This document shows positions 25,290 to 34,605 of a stretch of 64,000 nucleotides of DNA, piece by piece. The translations under genes and the position numbers were made by a program. Under the pieces are notes generated by a model, which ran no database searches, had not been told where the DNA came from, and saw only the letters and a list, made by a program, of their open reading frames with translations. Source of the stretch: Morganella sibonii. GTDB taxonomy: Bacteria; Pseudomonadota; Gammaproteobacteria; Enterobacterales; Enterobacteriaceae. Within the stretch, counting starts at the first letter, position 1; every line of letters begins with the position of its first letter. The stretch lies in NCBI RefSeq assembly GCF_040560245.1, contig NZ_JAKMWP010000003.1; one strand, written 5' to 3'.

Positions 25290-27020
25290 TTACTCTTCTT
25301 CGTCTTCGGATAAAAGAAAATCCCATTGCGCGAACGGTGTAAATCCGCTCTGTTGCGCGAGGATCAGGGAAGATATGTTATCGGTCTGGCAGCGGTACTG
25401 CGGTTTTAAACCTGCTTCAAGAATGACCCGGTTCAGTGCCAGCAATGCCTGACGGGCAAATCCTTGTCTGCGGTAACGGGGATCGGTCAGTACACCGATA
25501 TCCTGCAATAACGAGTCTTCCCACCGACAGGCACTGGCGGCGGCAACCAGTTGACCTTCCGCAAAAACACCAGTGACCCGCGGATGCGTCAGCTCCACTC
25601 CGGCGATATCCGCATCTTCATCATTATTCCGGGCACAAAACTGCGCAAAAATATCCCGGTCTGCTTCAGTCAGCATGCGGACATTGCCCGGGATCACAGC
25701 ATCTTTCTGAGCAGCTTCCGCGGCCTCAGTCAGATAAAAAAACTGATCCGCATACTGCCAGCGAAGCCCGGCCTGTTCCGCAAGAGAAAGAAATTCATCC
25801 CGTGATACCGGTTGTTCCGGGGTCAGTGCAAGCTGTTGTGCCAGTTCAGCAGAAATATGAATGCGGTTATGCCCCGGTTGCCGTAACCACAGCGCGTCAT
25901 AGCCGGTTTCCAAATCAGTTCTGCACATCAGCCGCCATAAGGCGGATTCTGCCAGCACTTCACCACGCCGGTATTCCGCATCCCAGTGGTCAGTGATAAC
26001 CGCGGGGAATGCCGGGCTGAGAAAAGCCGCTGCGGCTGCCCTGGCCAGGGTTTCGGTATCACACTCTTCACTGTTGGATAAAACAACGATGGTGGTATCA
26101 GATTTTGTCAGCCGGATAAAGTACGTGCTGGTCCCCATCCAGCCTCCGGCATGTTCCAGACTCAGTTCACCGAAATGCTGCAGGGTATATAACCCGGCTG
26201 CATAAGGTTCATAGTCCGTAACGGGCGTGCCGTTTTCTGTCTGCGGGGAGAGCGTTTCTGTCATCTGCTGTATCAGTGCAGAGCCGCCGACACGGGCGGT
26301 GCGGTAGTTTTCACCCCATTTCATCAAATCAGCCGCACAGGAATGTACCGCACCGTCACCGGTATGTGTCCACGGACTTTCGGAAATCCGCCACTGACCG
26401 GCGGCTTTGCCGTAACCGGTTGCAATGATTTGCGGTGCCGGATATTGCTCAACAATAAAGGTCTTATCCATCGCCAGCGGTGCAAAAATCCGCTCACGGG
26501 CAAAATCAGCAAACGACTGCCCGCTGACCCGTTCAATAATCTGCGATAACAAAAAATAGCCGGTATTACTGTAATCATGGCGGGTACCGGGCGGAAAATC
26601 TGCCTCAGTCTGACTGACCAGATCAGCCAGGGTTTCCTGCGGTGTCAGCGGATCATAAAAACCCACTTTGCGGGCAAACGCGAGATCCATATAGTCCTTC
26701 AGCCCGGAGGTATGGTGCAGGAGATGGCGCAATGTTACCGGACGGGCGTATTCACCCAGCTCCGGCAAAACGGATAAAACGGAATCACTGAGGGAAATCT
26801 TACCTTCCTGAACCAGCAACAGCAGCGAAAAAGCAGCGAACTGCTTGGAAACGGAGGCTAAATTAAAAATAGTATCCGGTGTTACCGGCGTGCGGGTTGC
26901 CACATCCGCCATACCACGGCAGCTGTACCACGTTTCACCATTATCAGTACGGACCATGACGATAACGCCGGGTTCGTCCGGTGAAAAGTCCGCAGTCAGC
27001 GCATTCAGTGCCGTTTGCAT
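25290..27020 (-). CDS. Beta-lactamase-like serine hydrolase fused to GNAT domain
   Basis: 576 residues from the ATG at 27020, chosen for GAGAG upstream; the open frame to 27113 lacks a ribosome binding site. Residues 1-345 are a class C beta-lactamase/DD-peptidase fold with catalytic S56-V-S-K59, Y150-S-N152 and H290-A-G292. Residues 345-440 link to a GNAT domain (about 446-570) with acetyl-CoA loop RYRRQGFA at 515-522. No signal peptide is seen, so it should be cytoplasmic. This suggests an esterase/amidase coupled to acetylation. It is followed 4 bp later by the alpha/beta hydrolase. Confidence 0.85.
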   Translation of the reverse strand: MQTALNALTADFSPDEPGVIVMVRTDNGETWYSCRGMADVATRTPVTPDTIFNLASVSKQFAAFSLLLLVQEGKISLSDSVLSVLPELGEYARPVTLRHLLHHTSGLKDYMDLAFARKVGFYDPLTPQETLADLVSQTEADFPPGTRHDYSNTGYFLLSQIIERVSGQSFADFARERIFAPLAMDKTFIVEQYPAPQIIATGYGKAAGQWRISESPWTHTGDGAVHSCAADLMKWGENYRTARVGGSALIQQMTETLSPQTENGTPVTDYEPYAAGLYTLQHFGELSLEHAGGWMGTSTYFIRLTKSDTTIVVLSNSEECDTETLARAAAAAFLSPAFPAVITDHWDAEYRRGEVLAESALWRLMCRTDLETGYDALWLRQPGHNRIHISAELAQQLALTPEQPVSRDEFLSLAEQAGLRWQYADQFFYLTEAAEAAQKDAVIPGNVRMLTEADRDIFAQFCARNNDEDADIAGVELTHPRVTGVFAEGQLVAAASACRWEDSLLQDIGVLTDPRYRRQGFARQALLALNRVILEAGLKPQYRCQTDNISSLILAQQSGFTPFAQWDFLLSEDEEE

Positions 27021-27134
27021 TGTCGGTTCTCTCTTATTTTTACAGGGCAGATTTATTTTAAGACTAAATGTGCTGAAAAATATTGTCGAGCAGATCCGGT
27101 GCCGTATCATCAATAGCTTAAGGTAGTGTTCAGA

Positions 27135-28037
27135 TTAACCGGCCTGCATGAAACTCCGGCTGTGTTGCAGAACAAAATCGATAAAACAGCGCAGACGGGG
27201 AGAAAGTGCCTGACTCCGGTAATAAACCGCATTAACCGGCTGTTTATGCTCATAGGTATACGACGTCAGAATCTGACGAAATTCGCCGTTTTCACGCATC
27301 TCATGGGTTACAAAATCGGAAATACAGGCAATTCCCGCACCGGAACGCGCCAGGTTACAGATAATTTCGCCGCTGCCTGCTGCCAATGATGGCGTAATTT
27401 TCAGCCCCTTTTTATTGCCGTTATACAGCGGCCAGATATTCAGATTTTCCGGCGCAATAAATCCCAGCAGGGTGTGCTGTGCCAGATCTTCCGGTGTTTT
27501 CGGCTCACCGTATTGCTGAAGATAGCGGGGGCTGGCCAGAACCCGCTGGCGGGTGTATCCCATCAGCGTGGCGTGCAGAGACGAATCGGCCAGCGGGCCG
27601 AAACGGAATGCAATATCAGTCTGTTTTTCCAGTAAATTGGTAATGCCTTCAAAGTTAGTCAGTTCAAGGCGGATTTGCGGATAACGTTCATGGAATTGTG
27701 TGACCAGCGGTGCAATCACATGGAGCTGAACAGGCGTTGAAGCATCGACCCGCAAAGTGCCGGAGGGGATTTCTTTGTGGTTCATCAGCACATCTTCCGC
27801 TTCCTGTGCCAGTTGTACCACATCGCGTGCTTTTTGCAGAAATAGTGCGCCTTCCTCAGTCAGTTTCAGCCGCCGCGTGGTGCGGTAAAGCAGGGTGCTG
27901 TTCATCTTTTCTTCAAGGCGCAGCAGGGCACGGCTGACCGCTGAAACCGTCAATCCGCTCTGCGCGGCGGCGGCAGTCACTGAGCCGCAGTCAATCACTG
28001 CGATAAATGCCCGCATTTCTTCCAGTGTGATTTTCAT
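27135..28037 (-). CDS. LysR family transcriptional regulator
   Basis: 300 residues with the usual LysR winged HTH (VTAAAAQSGLTVSAVSRALLRLEEKM) and effector domain. It is divergent from an MFS gene at 28155 with 117 bp between, so it is the probable regulator of that pump. Confidence 0.92.
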   Translation of the reverse strand: MKITLEEMRAFIAVIDCGSVTAAAAQSGLTVSAVSRALLRLEEKMNSTLLYRTTRRLKLTEEGALFLQKARDVVQLAQEAEDVLMNHKEIPSGTLRVDASTPVQLHVIAPLVTQFHERYPQIRLELTNFEGITNLLEKQTDIAFRFGPLADSSLHATLMGYTRQRVLASPRYLQQYGEPKTPEDLAQHTLLGFIAPENLNIWPLYNGNKKGLKITPSLAAGSGEIICNLARSGAGIACISDFVTHEMRENGEFRQILTSYTYEHKQPVNAVYYRSQALSPRLRCFIDFVLQHSRSFMQAG

Positions 28038-28154
28038 TATTGCGTTTTACTCAATTGTTTTTTGCAGATTAACGGCTGTTCCCGCGAAAATCAATGTGGC
28101 AGAATCGCCGTCCTGACAACACAGTGACGTTGTTTTTTTTATTCTGAGGACATT

Positions 28155-29342
28155 ATGCGAACAAATACTGCTCTGTTATCCCTGTCTGTCGGCGCGTTTG
28201 CCATCGGGGCAACGGAATTTTCCCCGATGGGAATGCTGCCGGAAATTGCCGGATCACTCGGTGTTTCTATTCCTGCCGCCGGCATGCTGGTGGTGGTATA
28301 TGCACTGGGTGTGATGCTGGGGGCACCGGTGATGACACTGCTGCTGATCCGCCGTTCGCCGAAAGCTGCGCTGATTTTTCTGATGAGCATTTTTACAGCA
28401 GGCAATGTGATGTCAGCGCTGGCGCCGGATTATAATACGCTGCTGCTCGCCCGCTTTATCACCAGTCTGAATCACGGTGCATTCTTCGGAATTGGTGCCA
28501 TGGTGGCGACCCGAGTGGTGGCAAAAGGTAAAGAAGCAGGGGCAATAGCAGGTATGTTTATGGGACTGACCATTGCCAATATCGGCGGCGTTCCCGCAAT
28601 CACTAAATTGTCTCAGATACTGGGCTGGCGGGAATCGTTCTTTGTGGTCAGTCTCCTCGGCCTGCTGACAATGGCGGCGCTGCTGCGATCACTGCCGCGT
28701 AATATGCAGGGTCAGGCGCTCAATCTGCGCCGTGAATTGCAGGTACTGACCCGTCCGGCGGTATTACTGGCAATGTTGTGTACGGTGCTGGGTGCCAGTG
28801 CCATGTTTACGTTTTATACCTATATTGCACCTGCACTGACTTTTATTTCCGCAGTACCGGAAACACAGATCAGTATGATGCTGATACTGGTCGGGCTGGG
28901 CTTTACGCTGGGTAACTATCTGGGCGGTGTATGGGCAAACCGTTCTGTCTCCCGCACGTTATACGGATTATTTGCACTGCTGGCACTGACGATGGTCCTG
29001 TTCCCGCTGATGGCGCGCGACAGTGTCACGTCCGGAATTATGCTGGTGATCTGGGGCGCGGCCAGTTTTGGGATCGTCCCGCCGCTCCAGGTAAAAGTCA
29101 TGCAGGTCGCATCAGAGGCGCAGGCATTGGCATCTTCCGTTAATATCGGCGCGTTTAACCTCGGTAATGCGGTTGGTGCTGCGCTGGGTGCATCAGTGCT
29201 GGCAAACGGCGGCGATTATGCCGGTGTCAGTTATGCCGGTGCAGCAGTGGCCGCAGCCGGATTAGTGGTGCTGCGGATAACATTACGCCGGACAAAACCG
29301 CAGATTACCGTGTCAGATACGGAGCAATGCACGACGCTCTGA
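28155..29342 (+). CDS. MFS transporter, DHA1 type (YdhP/AraJ-like)
   Basis: 395 residues with 12 hydrophobic segments; the start MRTNTALLSLSVGAFAIG and the IGATEFSPMG motif in the first helix are typical of the YdhP/AraJ efflux group. It is divergent from a LysR gene and ends in a strong intrinsic terminator, so it is a one-gene unit. Confidence 0.92.
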   Translation: MRTNTALLSLSVGAFAIGATEFSPMGMLPEIAGSLGVSIPAAGMLVVVYALGVMLGAPVMTLLLIRRSPKAALIFLMSIFTAGNVMSALAPDYNTLLLARFITSLNHGAFFGIGAMVATRVVAKGKEAGAIAGMFMGLTIANIGGVPAITKLSQILGWRESFFVVSLLGLLTMAALLRSLPRNMQGQALNLRRELQVLTRPAVLLAMLCTVLGASAMFTFYTYIAPALTFISAVPETQISMMLILVGLGFTLGNYLGGVWANRSVSRTLYGLFALLALTMVLFPLMARDSVTSGIMLVIWGAASFGIVPPLQVKVMQVASEAQALASSVNIGAFNLGNAVGAALGASVLANGGDYAGVSYAGAAVAAAGLVVLRITLRRTKPQITVSDTEQCTTL

Positions 29343-29367
29343 ACGCATTAACACGTCAGATATCAGG

Positions 29368-29404
29368 GCAGCCTGTGGTGTGATCACCACAGGCTGCTTG
29401 TCTT
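29368..29404 (+). terminator. Rho-independent terminator after MFS gene
   Basis: Perfect 13-bp GC-rich arms (29368-29380 and 29384-29396, loop about 4 nt), followed by TTGTCTTTT. Confidence 0.85.
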
Positions 29405-29463
29405 TTATGCAGGTTATTGATTAGGATGGTAAGTTCTGTTGACTGATAACCGGTGGTTTTGCA

Positions 29464-30435
29464 ATGACAACATCTTCTGATACTACACTGCGTACGTTAT
29501 ATCCGGCCATTGAGCCTTATGAAACCGGGTTTCTCGATGTTGGCCATGGTCACCGGATCTATTACGAACGAGCCGGTACACCTGGTGCGAAACCGGCTGT
29601 TTTTCTGCACGGCGGACCGGGCGGCGGCATCAGCCCGGAATACCGGCGCTATTTTGATCCTGCCCGTTATGATGTGCTGCTGTTTGACCAGCGCGGTTGC
29701 GGGCGTTCAACACCACATGCTGAAATTGCCCATAACACCACGTGGGATCTGACGGATGATATTGAGCGGCTGAGAAAACATATTGGTGTCAGCAAATGGC
29801 TGGTATTCGGCGGCTCCTGGGGGTCATCACTGGCGCTGGCATACAGTGAAACGTATCCGCAGCAGGTGAGTGAAATTATTTTACGCGGCGTGTATACCGT
29901 GACACAGTCAGAGCTGGACTGGTATTACCAATTTGGTGTTTCTCAGATGTTCCCGGAAGAGTGGGAAGCCTTTCTGGCTCCGGTTCCGGTACAAGAGCGG
30001 CACAATATGATCGCTGCCTACCGTAAGCTGCTGACTGATGATGATATTCAGGTTCAGTTAACGGCAGCCAAAGCCTGGACCTTGTGGGAAGGGAAAACCA
30101 CCACATTGTTACCGGATGCAGGACATCTGGACGAATTTACCGATGACCATTTTGCCATCGCATTTGCCCGGCTGGAAAATCACTATTTTTATCACCGGTG
30201 CTGGCTGGAGGAAGGGCAGTTACTGCGCGATATTCACCGGTTACACGGTATTCCGGGCATTATTGTTCACGGTCGTTATGATATGCCGTGCCCGGCAACG
30301 TTTGCCTGGCATCTTCACAAAGCCTGGCCGGGTTCGGTTCTGCACCTGATTGAAGGAGCGGGGCATGCGATGTCTGAACCGGGAATCCGGGATCAGTTAC
30401 TGCGGGCAACCGACTATTTTGCAGCGGCATGCTGA
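29464..30435 (+). CDS. pip: Prolyl aminopeptidase (proline iminopeptidase)
   Basis: 323 residues, the standard size. It releases N-terminal proline from peptides in the cytoplasm. The peptidase S33 marks are HGGPGGG at about 49-55, the DQRGCGRS segment, nucleophile Ser118 in GGSWGS, Asp in GRYDMPCP and His in GAGHAMSEP near the C terminus. No partner genes; the convergent regulator gene ends 41 bp away. Confidence 0.95.
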   Translation: MTTSSDTTLRTLYPAIEPYETGFLDVGHGHRIYYERAGTPGAKPAVFLHGGPGGGISPEYRRYFDPARYDVLLFDQRGCGRSTPHAEIAHNTTWDLTDDIERLRKHIGVSKWLVFGGSWGSSLALAYSETYPQQVSEIILRGVYTVTQSELDWYYQFGVSQMFPEEWEAFLAPVPVQERHNMIAAYRKLLTDDDIQVQLTAAKAWTLWEGKTTTLLPDAGHLDEFTDDHFAIAFARLENHYFYHRCWLEEGQLLRDIHRLHGIPGIIVHGRYDMPCPATFAWHLHKAWPGSVLHLIEGAGHAMSEPGIRDQLLRATDYFAAAC

Positions 30436-30475
30436 TAATCCTTATGGCATTACTGCCTGCCGCCGCGTCTGTGCT

Positions 30476-31273
30476 TTAATCCTCACCGGTTACCGGGGTG
30501 TATACCAGTAACCGGTTGGATTTATCAATATCAAATGTCAGTGAGGCATATTCATAAGTTTCCCGTCTGCCGCTGAACTCAATTTCACGGATACCGTTAC
30601 AGGGCTGATAGATCTCGTGTTTATTCCACAATTTATCAAAAACAGCGGATTCCTGACATAACGCGCTGATCATCCGCTGAATATTCGGGTCATGTTTGGT
30701 TCTGGCATAATCACGGCGGAAACTGGCCAGAAGACGCTGAGCATCCGTTTCCCAGTCCGTAAACCGGATCTGATAGCGGGGATCGGTAAACAGTAAATAC
30801 AGAAAGTTACACATCCCGGGCTGAGCATCAGAGAAGTGCAGATAACGATCTGCTTTTTCATTATAAGCCAGTACATCCCAGTGCAGATTCAGCACATAGC
30901 AGAGATAATTATCCGGAAAATCATCCAGCATCCGGGTGATAACCGGCGGCACCTGATGTTCGGTATCTCCGGACGCTTCGGGTGCCCGCTGATGGGCCAG
31001 CAGATACAGATGCTGGCGTTCTGCTTCATTCAGGCGCAATGTTCGTGACAGGTTATCCAGAAAGCGGGCGGATACGCCGATTTCACGGCCCTGTTCCAGC
31101 CAGGTATACCAGGTCAGACCCACGCCGGCGAGTGCCGCCACTTCTTCACGGCGTAAACCCGGAGTACGGCGGCGTGACGTGTGCGGCAGTCCCACACATC
31201 CGGGGGTCAGGCTTTCCCGTTTTGTCCGTAAAAAATCGGCCAGTTCCGGCCGTGTGCGCGGATTGTCACTCAT
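30476..31273 (-). CDS. XRE-type HTH regulator with MmyB ligand domain
   Basis: 265 residues. An N-terminal HTH (RREEVAALAGVGLTWYTWLEQGR) at about residues 40-64 is followed by an MmyB-like ligand-binding domain (about 100-260), recognisable by YLCYVLNLHWDVLAYNEKAD and the RISFTDWETDAQRLLA-like region. MmyB-type regulators often control adjacent oxidoreductase or transport genes. The divergent DHA2 transporter is the likely target, with CTGTTA/TAACAG sites between. Confidence 0.9.
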   Translation of the reverse strand: MSDNPRTRPELADFLRTKRESLTPGCVGLPHTSRRRTPGLRREEVAALAGVGLTWYTWLEQGREIGVSARFLDNLSRTLRLNEAERQHLYLLAHQRAPEASGDTEHQVPPVITRMLDDFPDNYLCYVLNLHWDVLAYNEKADRYLHFSDAQPGMCNFLYLLFTDPRYQIRFTDWETDAQRLLASFRRDYARTKHDPNIQRMISALCQESAVFDKLWNKHEIYQPCNGIREIEFSGRRETYEYASLTFDIDKSNRLLVYTPVTGED

Positions 31274-31306
31274 GAGCAGATACCTTATGTTATGTTGCCT
31301 TTAGTG

Positions 31307-31350
31307 CCTGTTATTAATAGTAATAGTATAAACTGTTAAATTGTAACAGG
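31307..31350. promoter_or_regulatory. Inverted CTGTTA/TAACAG sites
   Basis: CTGTTA (31333-31338), five bases, TAACAG (31344-31349) form a perfect palindrome. A further CCTGTTA lies at 31307-31313 and matches the extended right arm TAACAGG. They lie between the XRE-type regulator and the DHA2 pump. Confidence 0.5.
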
Positions 31351-31407
31351 ATAACGGCCTGATTATAGTCTCATTCCTGCTTTTAAAAATGGCAAAATGA
31401 GAAAAAC

Positions 31408-32829
31408 ATGAATCAGCAACAACGTATCGCACTGTTTGTATTAGTCCTCGCCGGATTTGTCACCATTTTTGATCTGTTTGTCGTCAATGTGGCGATTGTC
31501 AGTATAGAACGCGACTTACAGGCCGGTTTCACGGAACTGACACTGATTATTGCCGGTTATGAACTGGCATTCGGTCTTCTGCTGATCACCGGCGGACGGC
31601 TGGGGGATATTTACGGACGCCGCCGGTTATATCAGGCCGGAATGGCCTTTTTCACGCTGGCCTCCTTATTGTGTGCCGTCGCACCGACTGCGTTATTACT
31701 GGTGACTGCCCGGTTTATTCAGGGACTGGCGGCCGCATTATTGTTCCCGCAGGTGTATGCCGGCATTCGCCTGAATTTTGATGAAACACAGGCCGGAAAA
31801 GCCTTCGGCTGGCTGGGCATGACCCTGGGGCTGGCCGCAATTGCCGGTCAGGCGCTGGGAGGCTGGCTCATCACCCTGAATCTGGCTGATATGGGCTGGC
31901 GGCTGATTTTTCTGGTTAATCTCCCTGTCGGTATACTTGCACTGGTGTTATCCCGCTATTTACAGGAAGGCCGGGCACCCGGGAAATTAACCACGGATTG
32001 GCCGGGTGTGCTGTTATCAGCTGCCGGAATCACTGCTTTTCTGTTGCCACTCCTGATGTTACCGGTATGGGGCCTGACACTTTCCGGTGCCGGATTACTG
32101 CTTACGGGTATGGTTCTGTTGTTCTGTTTTGTCCGTTATGAGCAGTATTTATCACACACCGGACAAACGCCGTTGTTTGATATTGCTGTACTGAGTAACC
32201 GGCCGTTTGTTACCGGCACTGCTGTCGTGTTGTGTGTTTATGCCACGTCATCGGCATTTCCGCTGATACTTTCCCTGTTACTGCAAAATGGTATGGGCGC
32301 TTCACCACTGGAAGCCGGGCTGATTTTTGTGCCATCCAGTATAGGTTTTGTCATTGCCTCCTTTATCACACCACGAATGACGATCAGACTGGGTGAACCG
32401 GTGATTTATTACGGTGCATTAGGGTATGCCGCCAGTTACCTGCTATTAATTGCCGGACTGAATATTTTGCCGCAAAGCACAACCAGTACTGTACTCAGCC
32501 TGTTTCTGTTTTTGGTCGGGTTCACACAGGGCATGATTATGACCCCGATGCTGAACATTGTGCTGTCCCGGGTTACACCCGCACAGGCCGGAATGGCGTC
32601 CGGACTGACGGCCACATTACAACAAATTGGTGCGGCAGCCGGTGCAACCGCGGTATCGGTTATTTTACAGTTTTCACTCCGGCACAGCGGAGATACCGTA
32701 CTGTTATCTGCTCCTGCCGCGGTTTACAGTGTCAGCCTCGGGTTTAATGTCCTGATGGCACTCTGCGCCGCATTTCTGATTTACCGGCTGACGCGCGTCC
32801 GTAAACCAGAAATAACCTCCCGTCAGTAA
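31408..32829 (+). CDS. MFS drug transporter, DHA2 (14-helix, EmrB/QacA) type
   Basis: 473 residues. The DHA2 marks are DLFVVNVAIVSIERDLQ in the first helix, GGRLGDIYGRRR as loop motif A and about 14 hydrophobic segments, longer than the 12-helix DHA1 genes nearby. These transporters export lipophilic or cationic drugs with proton antiport. It is divergent from the XRE-type regulator. Confidence 0.92.
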   Translation: MNQQQRIALFVLVLAGFVTIFDLFVVNVAIVSIERDLQAGFTELTLIIAGYELAFGLLLITGGRLGDIYGRRRLYQAGMAFFTLASLLCAVAPTALLLVTARFIQGLAAALLFPQVYAGIRLNFDETQAGKAFGWLGMTLGLAAIAGQALGGWLITLNLADMGWRLIFLVNLPVGILALVLSRYLQEGRAPGKLTTDWPGVLLSAAGITAFLLPLLMLPVWGLTLSGAGLLLTGMVLLFCFVRYEQYLSHTGQTPLFDIAVLSNRPFVTGTAVVLCVYATSSAFPLILSLLLQNGMGASPLEAGLIFVPSSIGFVIASFITPRMTIRLGEPVIYYGALGYAASYLLLIAGLNILPQSTTSTVLSLFLFLVGFTQGMIMTPMLNIVLSRVTPAQAGMASGLTATLQQIGAAAGATAVSVILQFSLRHSGDTVLLSAPAAVYSVSLGFNVLMALCAAFLIYRLTRVRKPEITSRQ

Positions 32830-32856
32830 CTCATCATTACGGATGTATTAAAAAAA

Positions 32857-32882
32857 GAAAATACCCTCAATTGTGTATTTTC
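32857..32882. terminator. AT-rich hairpin between DHA2 and VOC genes
   Basis: Perfect 8-bp arms GAAAATAC and GTATTTTC with a 10-nt loop. The low GC content makes it a weak terminator for the DHA2 gene; it could also be a regulatory palindrome. Confidence 0.4.
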
Positions 32883-32937
32883 AGCCGGTGTGATACCACG
32901 TAATGTACGAATAACCGCAAATACAGGGAGTTGTCTG

Positions 32938-33336
32938 ATGATTACTGTTTCACATCTTGACCATCTGGTTCTGACCGTGGCTGACATCGAAAAAACCTGC
33001 GATTTTTACCGCCGGGTACTGGGTTTTTCTGTTGTAACATTTCGCGGGGATCGCAAGGCGCTGGTGTTTGGCCGGCAAAAAATTAATTTACATCAGGCAG
33101 GAAATGAATTTTTGCCGAATGCGGATAAACGCGTCCCCGGTTCAGCCGACCTCTGTTTTCTTACCGGAACCCCGGTTGAACAAACGCTGGCTCATCTGGC
33201 AAAAGAGAATGTTGTTACGGAAGACGGGCCGGTGGAGCGCACAGGTGCAACCGGCCCGATAATATCGGTCTATTTCCGCGACCCGGATTTAAACCTGATT
33301 GAGATTGGTCTGCCGGTCACGTCCCGTACGGTATAA
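32938..33336 (+). CDS. VOC family (glyoxalase-like) protein
   Basis: 132 residues from ATG at 32938, chosen for CAGGGAG upstream. The vicinal-oxygen-chelate start SHLDHLVLTVADIEKTCDFY, the GFSVV strand and the C-terminal DPDLNLIEIG with a metal-ligand Glu are typical. It resembles the virulence-associated VOC proteins of Salmonella. Substrate unknown. Its end overlaps the convergent MFS pseudogene by 48 bp. Confidence 0.88.
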   Translation: MITVSHLDHLVLTVADIEKTCDFYRRVLGFSVVTFRGDRKALVFGRQKINLHQAGNEFLPNADKRVPGSADLCFLTGTPVEQTLAHLAKENVVTEDGPVERTGATGPIISVYFRDPDLNLIEIGLPVTSRTV

Positions 33337-34509
33337 GCGGGTAACAAAACCGGAAACCAGTATCAGTACCATGGCGGAACAGGCCAGTGCCGCCATGATA
33401 TTTTCCTGCAGGGAGAATACCGATACCATCATACCGCCGGCAGCGGAACCGGCAGCAATTCCGGTGTTAAAAAAGGCGATATAAAGAGATCCGGTGATTT
33501 CAATCGCCTGCGCGCTGTAGCGGATCATCCAGTTCATCAGAGTGACAGATACGCCGCCATATACCACGCCCCAGAGAGTGAGGATGATGATATGGAATAC
33601 CGGAATTGCAGGCAGCAGGAGCAACCCGGCTAAACTCAAAGCAATGCCGCCGGTAATACAGAATATGGCACTGAATAAATGACGTCCGGACAATAGTCCC
33701 AGTATGAAATTACCGGCAATACCGGCAATACCGTACAGCGCCAGTAACCCGCTGAGTTCATGTGCCTGTAATTGCGGATCTCTTTGCAGAACAGGCCGGA
33801 TGAAGGTAAATGCCATAAAGTGGGCCGTCACCAGAAGTAACGTGATTAACAGTCCGGTCCGGATAGCCGGGCGGCGGAGTTGCATCAGAAAATCGCGGAC
33901 AACCGGTGCCTGAACCGGTGGCAGAGACGGCAGGCTCAGCATCAGCAGTAATACCATAAGGGAAAACAGACTCATGATGCCAAACACGCCACGCCAGCCA
34001 ACCCATTCGCCGAGGATCACACCAAGCGGAATTCCCAGAACCGATGCAGCGGCGACACCGGCAAATATCAGAGAGGTTGCCAGTGATGTATGGCGGGAAG
34101 CCACCAGCCTGGCAGCTATCCCCCCGGCGATTGCCTAGATCCCGCCGATACTTATCCCGACTATTATCCGGGCGGCCACCAGAACAGAAAAATGAGAAGC
34201 GGTGGCAGCACAGATATTCGCGGCCATCAGGAATGCCATGAGGAGCATCAGCAACCAGCGGCGGTTCAGGCGTCCGGTGAACAAAATGATCAGCGGTGAA
34301 CAGAGTGCAGCCACCAGTGCCGGGATAGTTAACATCAGACTGACATGAGCCTGCGGCACATGAAACTCAGCCGCAACAGGCGTCAGTAATCCGACCGGCA
34401 GCATCTCCGTGGTGACCACGGCAAAGGTTGCCAGTGTCAGCGCAACAACAGAAAACCATCCCCGGCGGGCAGATGGTAATGAAAGAGATAAACAATGACT
34501 GTCTGACAT
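33289..34509 (-). pseudogene. MFS transporter (NepI-like DHA1) broken by an amber codon
   Basis: One continuous frame of 406 codons is interrupted by a single in-frame TAG at plus 34135-34137, after 124 residues, in the sequence GISIGGI-stop-AIAGG. MFS homologues have a Trp here (GGFWA), and TGG to TAG is a single change. The upstream part starts at 34509 and the downstream part reads on to 33289 without any other lesion. The protein resembles purine ribonucleoside efflux pumps. It is divergent from a LysR gene. If the stop is real, it is a fresh inactivation; a sequencing error is possible. Confidence 0.85.
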
Positions 34510-34605
34510 ACATTCCTCATAGTAATAACTTTACTTGAGAAGAGAGTCTATATGCGCCAGTATGACAGATAAATATCATCTTTGGCGTAACATCCGGGAC
34601 AAATC

